This document shows, piece after piece, positions 6,085 to 13,061 of a stretch of 13,920 nt of DNA. The first letter of the stretch is position 1, and every line of letters begins with the position of its first letter. The stretch is taken from positions 1-13,920 of the forward strand of contig JAUNUL010000038.1 of assembly GCA_030538175.1 (NCBI GenBank), given 5' to 3'. Both the position numbers and the translations under genes were made by a program. The notes beneath the pieces are model-generated. The model did no database searches and was not told where the DNA came from. It was given only the letters and a program-made list of their open reading frames with translations. The DNA is from Propionibacteriaceae bacterium (GTDB lineage: Bacteria; Actinomycetota; Actinomycetes; Propionibacteriales; Propionibacteriaceae).

Positions 6085-7164
6085 GTGGCCGAGCGCGTGA
6101 CCGTGATCGGAGCTGGGCTGACGGGGTTGCTCTTGGGGCTGCTCAGCGTCAGGGCAGGGCACCGGGTGACCGTGGTCGACAGCGGGTTGCATCCGGGTGA
6201 GCCGCGGGGGTTGATGGCAGCACCGGCGGCGGTCCAACAAGAACTGCAATATCACCATGTCTGGCGCTGGGCGGGCACGCCGGCGTTGCAGGCCTATGCC
6301 GAGCAGGTACGCCTCGGCCAGGACCTCGTCGTGGCCGCCGCCGACGACATCGGGGTCCCGGTGCATCGGTCCGATATGGCCACGGTGACCACTGATGGCA
6401 TGGAGGCCTTCTGGCTCCGCTATGAAGTCCAGGCGATGCGTGCCGCCGGCCTTGATCCCGAGTTCACCGACGCTGGCGGGTTGCCGTTGACCACCCGTCC
6501 CCAGCTCCTCTCCCCGGACCAGCCGGTCGTCGACGTCACGGCCTTCCGCGATGGTCTGCTGGCCGCTTTCCAGTCCTCGGGCGGGGAGGTGGCGTACGCC
6601 GCGCCGGACGACGCCGGGACGGGTTGGGTGGTCTCGACGACGCCGGAGCCGGTCTTCGATCGCGCCGGCATTCGGGCCCGGCTGCGCCCCGCGACCTGGA
6701 ACTGGGTCGAGTTCACCGCTGACCCCGACGCCATGCCGCAGCGCAGCATGTCCGACCTCGACGACGGAGGGCGGGTGCTCACCGTGGCTGGTGACCGAGC
6801 CTGGCTCGGCAGCCGCAACGCGCCCGGACTGGACTGGCTGGTGCGGCACATCGATGGTGTGACCGTGCGCAACCAGTGGCAGGCGACCACGACAGCAACC
6901 CTCGATGCCCGACCGTTCGTCGGCGCCGTCGGCCATCCCGCCCATCGCCGGCTCGTCGCCTGCGGGTTCGACTGCTGGGAGATCACGCTCGGTGCCGCAG
7001 CCGCGGTCCAGTTGTTGGGCGTGATCAGCGGCCGTGACGACGCCACACTGCCCTGGCAGCCCCTGCGTGCTCCCCGGCCGGCAGCGGTCGCCCGCGCAGC
7101 CTGGGGGAGAGTGCGCCACGGCTTGAAGATCCACCCGGTCACGCCGTTCCCGCGCCGCGGCTGA
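6085..7164 (+). CDS. FAD-dependent oxidoreductase of the DAO family, substrate unknown
   Basis: A 359-residue cytosolic flavoprotein. Residues 5-32 form the FAD-binding beta-alpha-beta unit: GAGLTG at 9-14 and Asp32 at the end of the second strand (VTVVDSG). The C-terminal part has the family's closing pattern: TATLDARPFVGAVG, a strand, then GFDCWEITLGAAAAVQLLGVISG, which binds the flavin. This matches the D-amino acid/glycine oxidase superfamily (DAO), near its short end. The middle, substrate-binding region (about 60-250) contains nothing I can tie to a known substrate. GTG at 6085 is preceded by GAAGGGA at 6 nt, and no longer start is supported. It stands alone between the pntB terminator and a convergent dehydrogenase gene. 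Amine or amino acid oxidation is the likeliest chemistry, by family only. Confidence 0.85.
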   Translation: MAERVTVIGAGLTGLLLGLLSVRAGHRVTVVDSGLHPGEPRGLMAAPAAVQQELQYHHVWRWAGTPALQAYAEQVRLGQDLVVAAADDIGVPVHRSDMATVTTDGMEAFWLRYEVQAMRAAGLDPEFTDAGGLPLTTRPQLLSPDQPVVDVTAFRDGLLAAFQSSGGEVAYAAPDDAGTGWVVSTTPEPVFDRAGIRARLRPATWNWVEFTADPDAMPQRSMSDLDDGGRVLTVAGDRAWLGSRNAPGLDWLVRHIDGVTVRNQWQATTTATLDARPFVGAVGHPAHRRLVACGFDCWEITLGAAAAVQLLGVISGRDDATLPWQPLRAPRPAAVARAAWGRVRHGLKIHPVTPFPRRG

Positions 7165-7204
7165 ATCGCCGAGCCGGCGGCCGACAGCGCGACCGGGCGG
7201 TGGT
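7165..7204. other. Short gap between convergent genes
   Basis: Forty bases separate the stop codons of the FAD oxidoreductase and the aldehyde dehydrogenase. GCCG-AGC-CGGC gives a small GC stem but no T-run follows on either strand, so no intrinsic terminator is supported. The two transcripts probably overlap at their 3' ends or depend on Rho. Confidence 0.4.
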
Positions 7205-8668
7205 TCACCAGGAGGTCGCGACGTACTGCGTCTCCAGATATTCCAGAAGACCCTCATGTCCGCCCTCGCGGCCAAGGCCGGACTGCTTCCACCCGCCGAA
7301 GGGCGCGGCCGGATCGGACACCACACCCCGGTTGATGCCGACCATCCCCGCGTGCACGCGGTCGGCGAATTGCAGGCCGAGCTGCATGTCGGAGGTCTGG
7401 ATGAACGCGACCAGCCCGAAATCGGTGTCGTTGGCGAGTTCCATCGCCTCATCGAACGTGTCGAATGTCGTCACCGGAGCGACCGGCCCAAAGATCTCCT
7501 CGACCATGCAGCGGGCATCGGGCGGCACATCCCGCAGCAGGGTGGGGGCCAGATAGTGCCCCTTGTCGCTGATCCCCTCACCGCGGGCGCGCTCGCCGCC
7601 GGCCAGGAGCTTCGCCCCACGCCCGACGGCGTCCTCGATGAGCTCAAGATTCGCGGCGACGGCCTCGTCGCTGATCAATGCCCCGAGCTGTGTCCCTTCG
7701 GCCAGCGCATAGCCGACCTTGACCTCGTTCATCCGAGCGGCGAACCCGGTGCAGAACTCGTCCACCCGACTCGCGTGGACGATGAACCGGTTCGCCGCGA
7801 CGCACGACTGGCCACCGTTGCGCAGCTTGGCGATCATCGCGCTGTCGAGAGCGACGTCCAGGTCGGCGTCTGCTGCGACGACGAAGGGGGCGTTGCCGCC
7901 GAGCTCCATGGAGGTCCGCAGTATCGTGCCCGCTGCTTGCTTCAGCAGCCCACGCCCGACCTCGGTGGATCCCGTGAACGACATCTTCCGTGTCCGCGGA
8001 TCGGCCAGCATGGCCCCGACAACGCCTTTGCTGTCGCTCGTGGTGACGACATTGACCACACCGGCGGGCACGCCGGCTTCCGCGAAGATGGCGGCCATGG
8101 CGTATGACGTCAACGGGGTCGCCGATGCCGGCTTCAGCACGACCGTGCACCCGGCTGCCAGCGCCGGCCCGATCTTGCGGGTCGCCATCGCGAGCGGGAA
8201 GTTCCACGGCGTGACCAGGACCGAGATCCCGACCGGCTTCAGTTGGGTGAGAATGTTGTACGCCCCAGACGGCGCCTTGGTGAAGGAGCCGGTGGCCCGG
8301 CACGCCTCCTCGGCGAACCAGCGCAGGAACTCACCGCCATAGTCGACCTCGCCCAGCGCCTCGGTGAAGGCCTTGCCGGATTCGAGGGCGATGAGCCGGG
8401 CGATGTCGTCCCGCTGGGCCATCAGGAGCTCCCAGGACCGCAGCAGGATCTCGCTCCGGCGGCGGGCAGGGGTGGCAGCCCACTCCTGCGCGGCGGTCTC
8501 GGCCGCGTCGATAGCCGCGATGCCATCGGCGATCGTGCCATCAGCCACGTGGGCGAGAGTTTCCCCGTTGCCCGGGTCAACCACCTCGAAGGCATCGCCG
8601 CTGCTGGCGTCCTGCCACTCGCCACCGATGTGGAGTCGGCCGGTCCGGGCCAGGTCAGATGCGGTCAT
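7205..8668 (-). CDS. gabD: Aldehyde dehydrogenase, succinate-semialdehyde type
   Basis: A 487-residue NAD(P)+-dependent aldehyde dehydrogenase, most like succinate-semialdehyde dehydrogenase, which oxidises succinate semialdehyde to succinate in GABA breakdown or a TCA bypass. Key residues are visible: Asn156 in TPWNFPLAM, Lys179 in VVLKPAS, FTGSTEVGR (231-239), general base Glu255 in MELGGNAPF, and catalytic Cys289 in GGQSCVAANRF. EEIFGPVAPV and PFGGWKQSGLGREGG close the fold. Length matches the family. The ATG at 8668 has AAGGGG 5 nt upstream; the frame stays open upstream but the extension is unconserved and runs through a promoter-like hairpin region. No GABA aminotransferase or permease is adjacent, so other short semialdehydes remain possible substrates. 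It may have its own promoter (8698-8703) or be read from the upstream pmt unit. Confidence 0.9.
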   Translation of the reverse strand: MTASDLARTGRLHIGGEWQDASSGDAFEVVDPGNGETLAHVADGTIADGIAAIDAAETAAQEWAATPARRRSEILLRSWELLMAQRDDIARLIALESGKAFTEALGEVDYGGEFLRWFAEEACRATGSFTKAPSGAYNILTQLKPVGISVLVTPWNFPLAMATRKIGPALAAGCTVVLKPASATPLTSYAMAAIFAEAGVPAGVVNVVTTSDSKGVVGAMLADPRTRKMSFTGSTEVGRGLLKQAAGTILRTSMELGGNAPFVVAADADLDVALDSAMIAKLRNGGQSCVAANRFIVHASRVDEFCTGFAARMNEVKVGYALAEGTQLGALISDEAVAANLELIEDAVGRGAKLLAGGERARGEGISDKGHYLAPTLLRDVPPDARCMVEEIFGPVAPVTTFDTFDEAMELANDTDFGLVAFIQTSDMQLGLQFADRVHAGMVGINRGVVSDPAAPFGGWKQSGLGREGGHEGLLEYLETQYVATSW

Positions 8669-8697
8669 GGTGTCCCCTTCGGCTCTGATGTCCTTCG

Positions 8698-8703
8698 ACC
8701 GTA
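8698..8703 (-). promoter_or_regulatory. Candidate -10 box TACGGT of gabD
   Basis: On the minus strand TACGGT lies 29 nt before the gabD ATG, predicting a start near 8691 and a leader of about 22 nt that includes the AAGGGG ribosome site. It is identical to the rsmI -10 hexamer. The -35 position falls in the hairpin at 8709-8727 and has no consensus. Confidence 0.4.
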
Positions 8704-8708
8704 CGCCC

Positions 8709-8727
8709 CCAACCAGCATCCGGTTGG
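8709..8727. promoter_or_regulatory. Inverted repeat upstream of gabD
   Basis: CCAACC-AGCATCC-GGTTGG is a perfect 6+7+6 inverted repeat. It lies 43 nt after the stop codon of the lipoprotein gene and over the -35 region of the candidate gabD promoter. It could be an operator, or a weak terminator of the upstream unit; no T-run follows, which favours the operator reading. Confidence 0.4.
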
Positions 8728-8769
8728 CGCAGGGAGGGTCTGCAGAGGAATCCGCCACCGCGGTGTGGG

Positions 8770-10464
8770 CTACTCGCCGCGGGCGTACCCCACTCGTTCC
8801 CAAGCGGTGCTGCTCAACCCAGGGGCGCCATAGTCGGTGAGTTGCACACCGACGGCCACCTGCTGGGGGAGCTGATAGAGCGGCACCGTGGGCATATGGG
8901 TCGACAGCAGCTGATCCAGCTCGTTGGCGAGGACAGCGCGCTGGGCCGGGTCAGCCTCGGTCTCGATCCGTTTGATGCGGGCATCGACCTCGGGGTTCTC
9001 GAAGCGGGCCCAGTTCTGTTCCGCCCCCGCACCGAAGCGGGCGTCGAGGGTGGCGAGCGGCTCGTGTCCGCCTTGGATGCCGACGACGATCATGTCGAAG
9101 TCACCTCCGGCGAGGACGGAGCCGTTGTCGAAGTCGGCCAACGTGACGTCCTCGGTGATCACCGTGACGCCAACCTGGCGGAGCTGATCGGTGATCGCCT
9201 GGGCCTCGTTCTCCGACATGGCCAAGCCTTGGATGCGCGCCAGCCGCACCTCCAGGCGCCGGCCGTCCTGACTGCGTCCGTCTTCGTCGGACCCACGCCA
9301 CCCCGCGCTGTCGAGCAGCTTGCGGGCCTTGGCCTGATCCCGGGCGAACTCCTGAGTGGCGATGTTGTCGGCGTACCCCTCCTGGCCGGGCAGATAGATC
9401 CGGTTGCCCAGCGGGGCCGCGGTGAAGCCCACCCCTGGCAACGCCTTGGTCCCGATGCCCGAGCGGTCCAGGGCGTTCGCGATGGCCTGGCGCACGACCG
9501 GATCCCCGACCGGGCCGACGGACGACGTGTTGAACACCAACTGGCGGGTCATCGGCGACCCCGCGGTGCGCACCTCGATGCCCTTGCGGGCACGGACGGC
9601 GTCATAGAAGTCCTTCGAGCCCGCGATGTCGACCGCGTCGATCTGGGCGTCCAGGAATGCTTTCACCTGGTTCTCCCGCGGGACCGCCTTGATGGTGAAG
9701 CGACCCAACGTTGACGGGGTGCCCCACCAGTCCTTGTTCGGACTGGCCACGAATGCCTTGCTGTTGGCGCTGACTGTCGTGAACGGCCCGGACGTCCACT
9801 GTTTGGGGACACTGGTCCAGCGGGTGTTGAAGATCTCGGCGGTGCTGACACTCTCCGCCCGCAGCACGCTCACCCGATCGAAGATGCCGCGCCACTGGGG
9901 ATATGCGCGGTTGAACGTCAGTTCCACGGTTGATTCATTGGCGCCCTGCGTCACCGCTTGGATGTCACGGAACCGTAGGTCCGCCGCACAGCGGAAGCCC
10001 GTTGAGCGGCCATTGCAGGCGGTCCAGGTGGCGATCATGTCGGCGGCAGTGATCTGCTTGCCGTCACCCCACACCGCCTTCGGGTTCAGCGCCAACGTCA
10101 CCTTGGTCGGGTTGGTGGATGTCTCGGTGGCGGAGACAAGGAAGTCGGGGTTCGGGGTCGCGACCCCGCGCTCGTCGTAGCGGAAGAAGGTCGGGAGGAA
10201 TGCCTGCTGGAGCCGAGCCAACTCCGCCGAGGACTGTTCCGACATCGGATTGAACGACCCGATCTCGTCGACGGCCAGCCGCAACTCACCACCCGGTGCG
10301 TGCGTGGTCGGATCCGTCGCATTCACCGCGGACAAGGCCAACGGCTCCGTGTTCGTTTCCCCGGTGTCGGTCGGGCCGGAACAACCGGTCACGACCAGCA
10401 TTGCGATCACGGGCAGGGCCACCAGGCGACGCAGTTTCATGCCGTCCTTCTTCTTCCGATCCAT
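8770..10464 (-). CDS. Family-5 solute-binding lipoprotein, LpqW-like
   Basis: A 564-residue surface lipoprotein of the SBP_bac_5 (oligopeptide-binding DppA/OppA) family. The signal peptide MDRKKKDGMKLRRLVALPVIAMLVVTGC carries lipobox VTGC with Cys28 lipidated. A Thr/Pro-rich tether follows, then GGELRLAVDEIGSFNPM, NPKAVWGDGKQITAADMIATW, RQLVFNTSSVGPVGDPVVRQAIANALDR and APLGNRIYLPGQEGYADN. The last block and the C-terminal ending resemble, from memory, mycobacterial LpqW, a family member that acts in lipomannan/lipoarabinomannan synthesis rather than import. No permease or ATPase genes are nearby, which fits a non-transport role. The ATG at 10464 has GGAGG at 8 nt spacing; an ATG at 10440 is a weaker alternative. 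It begins 19 nt after the pmt stop, so the two are probably co-transcribed. Family is certain; the LpqW link is an inference. Confidence 0.88.
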   Translation of the reverse strand: MDRKKKDGMKLRRLVALPVIAMLVVTGCSGPTDTGETNTEPLALSAVNATDPTTHAPGGELRLAVDEIGSFNPMSEQSSAELARLQQAFLPTFFRYDERGVATPNPDFLVSATETSTNPTKVTLALNPKAVWGDGKQITAADMIATWTACNGRSTGFRCAADLRFRDIQAVTQGANESTVELTFNRAYPQWRGIFDRVSVLRAESVSTAEIFNTRWTSVPKQWTSGPFTTVSANSKAFVASPNKDWWGTPSTLGRFTIKAVPRENQVKAFLDAQIDAVDIAGSKDFYDAVRARKGIEVRTAGSPMTRQLVFNTSSVGPVGDPVVRQAIANALDRSGIGTKALPGVGFTAAPLGNRIYLPGQEGYADNIATQEFARDQAKARKLLDSAGWRGSDEDGRSQDGRRLEVRLARIQGLAMSENEAQAITDQLRQVGVTVITEDVTLADFDNGSVLAGGDFDMIVVGIQGGHEPLATLDARFGAGAEQNWARFENPEVDARIKRIETEADPAQRAVLANELDQLLSTHMPTVPLYQLPQQVAVGVQLTDYGAPGLSSTAWERVGYARGE

Positions 10465-10483
10465 ATCCCAGTCCTCCGAGTCC

Positions 10484-12055
10484 TCAGATCCATGATTGGA
10501 ACCACATCCGGGACAGCCACTGCGGATAGGCGAGCAGGGCATCGGTGAGGATCGGGAAGATGTACGCAAAGTTGAGCGTCACGAGCGTCACAGCGACCCC
10601 CACGACGATCGCCCCCCACCATCGTCGTGGCCCGTCGGCGCGACCGAGGAGGGCGCCCATGCAGAGGGCGATCGCGATGCAGGTGAAGGGGATGATCATG
10701 ATCGCATAGAAGAAGAACAGCGGCCGCTCAGCGTTGGGGAACCAAGTGAGCCACGTCGACGCGACGCCGAGGACCGGCACCCCGAACCGCCAGTCCCGGT
10801 TGCCGACCCACAACAGCACAGCCGCCACCAGGGCAAACACACCCAGCCACCACAGGGCCGGCGTACCCATCCCCGTGATCACCCGCAGACACTTGTCCGG
10901 GCCGAGGCACCCCTCGGTGCCGGGCTGGATGTCGTTGACCGCATCGATGCCGATCGGGCGCGCCATCACCAGCCACCCGGCGGGGTGGGCCTCATAGACG
11001 TGGGTGGCCTCCTTGATGCCGGCGCCGGTGTGGAAGCCATAGATCTCGCGGTGATAGTTCCACAGCGACCCCAGCGCGGTGCCGAAAACCCTGACCACGG
11101 GATCATCGGGATGATTCGCCCCGTAGTCACGCGAATAGCCGCCGGAGGTGGTCAACCAGCCCCACCACGTCAGCACATAAACCGGCACCGCGAGAACGAC
11201 CTGATAGAAGAAGGCGACGATGCCGTCGGTGATCAGGCTCAGCGGGGCCTCGCGGTGGGCACCCGCCAGGCGACGGGCGCCCATGTCCCACAGGACTGAC
11301 AGCACCGAGAACACGGCCAGGACATAGATCGAGTTCCACTTCGTTGCGCACGCGGCGGCGAACAGCAGCCCGGCCACCAGCCGCCAGGGCCGCCAGAGGA
11401 CGATCGGGCCATAGCCCCCATTCAGATCCGGGACTTCTCTGGCAGCCAAATGATCGGCGAGTTTCCGCCGGAACCAGTCGCGGTCGATCACCAACGCCAG
11501 GACTGCGGCGACGGTGAAGAATGCCTGGAAGATGTCCAGCAGGGCGATCCGCGACATGGTGAAGTGCAGGCCGTCCATGCTCAGCAGCAGGGCCGCGATC
11601 GCGCCGACCATGGTGGACCGGGACAGCCGCCGGGCGAGGAAGAACACCACCAGCAGCAGCCCACAGCCCGCGATCACCGACGGGATCCTGAACCCGAAGG
11701 CGTTGAACCCGAACACCTGGATGCCGAGCGCGATCAACCACTTGCCCAGCGGCGGGTGGACGATGAACGATCCCGACTCCTGCATGCCGCTGAAGTCACC
11801 GCGGATGGCCTTCTCGTTGGCGCCCTCGATCCAATTGCGCTCGAACCCTGACTGGAGGAGCGCGTAGGCATCTTTGGCGTAATAGGTTTCGTCGAAGACC
11901 AGCCCCGAGGGCCGGGTGAGCTCCACGACACGCAGCACGAATGCCAGCACGGTGATCGCGAGCGCGACCAACCAGGCGATGTTCCAGTCGGTCGGCATGG
12001 GATTGCGCAGCCGCTCGACCGTCGACGGTCGATGCTGGGCAATCTGGGGGTTCAC
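10484..12055 (-). CDS. pmt: Polyprenol-phosphate-mannose protein O-mannosyltransferase
   Basis: A 523-residue integral membrane GT39 enzyme. It transfers mannose from polyprenyl-phosphate-mannose to Ser/Thr of proteins being secreted. The first outer loop has the catalytic Asp-Glu in LVFDETYYAKDAY (residues 55-56), then FIVHPPLGKWLIALG, a conserved block of the family. About ten membrane helices follow, with MSRIALLDIFQAFF and ATKWNSIYVLAVF in the core and the conserved YHREIYGFHTG loop. Length fits mycobacterial Pmt (Rv1002c), which as I recall also lies beside rsmI. Start choice: GTG at 12055 lies exactly 7 nt after a TAGGAT -10 box. ATG at 12064 overlaps that box and GTG at 12079 precedes it, so both are less likely, though ATG 12064 may appear in automatic annotation. 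A binding lipoprotein gene follows after 19 nt. Confidence 0.93.
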   Translation of the reverse strand: MNPQIAQHRPSTVERLRNPMPTDWNIAWLVALAITVLAFVLRVVELTRPSGLVFDETYYAKDAYALLQSGFERNWIEGANEKAIRGDFSGMQESGSFIVHPPLGKWLIALGIQVFGFNAFGFRIPSVIAGCGLLLVVFFLARRLSRSTMVGAIAALLLSMDGLHFTMSRIALLDIFQAFFTVAAVLALVIDRDWFRRKLADHLAAREVPDLNGGYGPIVLWRPWRLVAGLLFAAACATKWNSIYVLAVFSVLSVLWDMGARRLAGAHREAPLSLITDGIVAFFYQVVLAVPVYVLTWWGWLTTSGGYSRDYGANHPDDPVVRVFGTALGSLWNYHREIYGFHTGAGIKEATHVYEAHPAGWLVMARPIGIDAVNDIQPGTEGCLGPDKCLRVITGMGTPALWWLGVFALVAAVLLWVGNRDWRFGVPVLGVASTWLTWFPNAERPLFFFYAIMIIPFTCIAIALCMGALLGRADGPRRWWGAIVVGVAVTLVTLNFAYIFPILTDALLAYPQWLSRMWFQSWI

Positions 12056-12062
12056 GCGCGCC

Positions 12063-12068
12063 ATCCTA
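12063..12068 (-). promoter_or_regulatory. -10 box TAGGAT of pmt (leaderless)
   Basis: On the minus strand TAGGAT, then 7 nt, then GTG at 12055. This spacing puts the transcription start on the start codon. The -35 region would fall on 12086-12091, inside the rsmI -10 box on the other strand, so the two promoters compete for the same DNA. Confidence 0.5.
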
Positions 12069-12086
12069 ATCACCGGCACGGACAGC

Positions 12087-12092
12087 TACGGT
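12087..12092 (+). promoter_or_regulatory. -10 box TACGGT of rsmI (leaderless)
   Basis: TACGGT, then 7 nt (GAACAAC), then ATG at 12100, with no Shine-Dalgarno sequence. This fits leaderless transcription. It lies only 18 bp from the opposing pmt -10 box. No -35 consensus is present at 12064-12069. Confidence 0.55.
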
Positions 12093-12099
12093 GAACAAC

Positions 12100-12930
12100 A
12101 TGACTGGACGGCTTGTGCTTGCGGGCACCCCCATCGGTGACGTCGAGGATGCTTCCCCCCGCCTGCGCAGGTTGCTGGTCGAGGCCGATGTGATCGCCGC
12201 GGAGGACACTCGTCGACTGAGTGGGATGCTCCAGCGGCTCGGGATCACCACAGCGGCGAGGGTGGTGTCCTATTTCGAGGGCAACGAGGCGTCGCGTACG
12301 CCGGGTCTGATCGAGTCGATCCGTGATGGCGCGACCGTGCTGCTGATCACCGATGCCGGCATGCCGTCGGTCTCTGATCCGGGCTATCGGCTGGTCGTCG
12401 CGTGTGTCGAGGCCGGGCTGCCGCTGACCGCGGCGCCGGGGCCGTCGGCGGTGTTGACCGCGTTGGCCGTGTCGGGGCTGCCGGTCGACCGGTTCACCTT
12501 CGAAGGTTTCCTGCCACGCAAGGCGGGGGAGCGGGGGCGCCGCCTGGCCGAGTTGGCCGCAGAGCCGCGGACAATGGTGTTCTTCGAGGCGCCACATCGG
12601 CTTGCCGAGTTCCTGGCAGACGCGGCCACCGCATTGGGCGAGGATCGGCCCGCGGCGGTGTGTCGGGAACTGACGAAGACCTATGAGGAAGTACGCCGAG
12701 GTGGTCTCGCCGAGCTGGCCGAGTGGGCGAAGGATGGGGCACGCGGCGAGATCACCGTGGTGATCGCGGGCGCCATCGCGCGGGCCGCAGACCCGGCGGA
12801 GTTGGTCGACGAGGTGGAGGCGCTCATCGCCGGGGGCGCGAAGCTCAAGGTGGCGTGCGGTGAGGTCGCCGCGCGGGCAGGGGTAGCGAGGAATGCGCTC
12901 TATGCGGCGGTGCTGGCGGCGCGCGGGTGA
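12100..12930 (+). CDS. rsmI: 16S rRNA (cytidine-1402-2'-O)-methyltransferase
   Basis: A 276-residue SAM-dependent tetrapyrrole-methylase-fold enzyme that 2'-O-methylates C1402 of 16S rRNA in the ribosomal P site. The family blocks appear in order: LVLAGTPIGDVEDASPR (near 5-21), VIAAEDTRR, a glycine-rich TDAGMPSVSDPGYRLV (about 86-101), PGPSAVLTALAVSGLP, FTFEGFLPRK, EPRTMVFFEAPHRL, RELTKTYEEVRRG and GEITVVIAG. The C-terminal helix-turn-helix-like tail (GAKLKVACGEVAARAGVARNALYAAVLAAR) corresponds to the E. coli ending. The E. coli DAGTP is DAGMP here, a change I believe is usual in actinobacteria. ATG at 12100 follows a leaderless -10 box. GTG at 12091 would add three residues but overlaps that box. 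It is divergent from pmt. Confidence 0.96.
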   Translation: MTGRLVLAGTPIGDVEDASPRLRRLLVEADVIAAEDTRRLSGMLQRLGITTAARVVSYFEGNEASRTPGLIESIRDGATVLLITDAGMPSVSDPGYRLVVACVEAGLPLTAAPGPSAVLTALAVSGLPVDRFTFEGFLPRKAGERGRRLAELAAEPRTMVFFEAPHRLAEFLADAATALGEDRPAAVCRELTKTYEEVRRGGLAELAEWAKDGARGEITVVIAGAIARAADPAELVDEVEALIAGGAKLKVACGEVAARAGVARNALYAAVLAARG

Positions 12931-12950
12931 CGAGGGCAGTCGCGAAAAGG

Positions 12951-13001
12951 GCAAAACCAGCATCCATCTGCTGTGAGTGGATCTCCGACTAGGGGTTTTG
13001 C
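12951..13001. repeat. Inverted repeat in the rsmI-helicase gap
   Basis: GCAAAACC (12951-12958) and GGTTTTGC (12994-13001) are perfect 8-bp complements, 35 nt apart. Inside, CAGCA-N6-TGCTG (12958-12973) could form a second small stem. The sequence is more A/T-rich than its surroundings. No T-run follows, so a simple terminator is not supported; an operator pair, a structured leader or a small RNA are all possible. Confidence 0.4.
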
Positions 13002-13046
13002 GCGGTTCCGGCCAGATGACTGCAGATTATGCCGGTTGGGAACCGT

Positions 13047-13052
13047 GGGAGG
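13047..13052 (+). promoter_or_regulatory. Ribosome binding site deciding the helicase start
   Basis: GGGAGG lies 9 nt before the ATG at 13062 and supports that start over ATGs at 13029 and 13053. An alternative reading is GAGGAT (13049-13054) plus 7 nt plus ATG, one mismatch from the leaderless TANNNT arrangement seen at three other genes here. Confidence 0.45.
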
Positions 13053-13061
13053 ATGGGGGTG

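Noticed and set aside
8669..8803. Longer gabD start adding 45 residues
   Set aside because: The extension is unconserved, crosses a hairpin and a -10 box, and the ATG at 8668 has its own AAGGGG.
10465..10569. Longer start for the family-5 lipoprotein overlapping pmt
   Set aside because: It would put 35 hydrophilic residues before the signal peptide, which cannot then work normally; GGAGG supports 10464.
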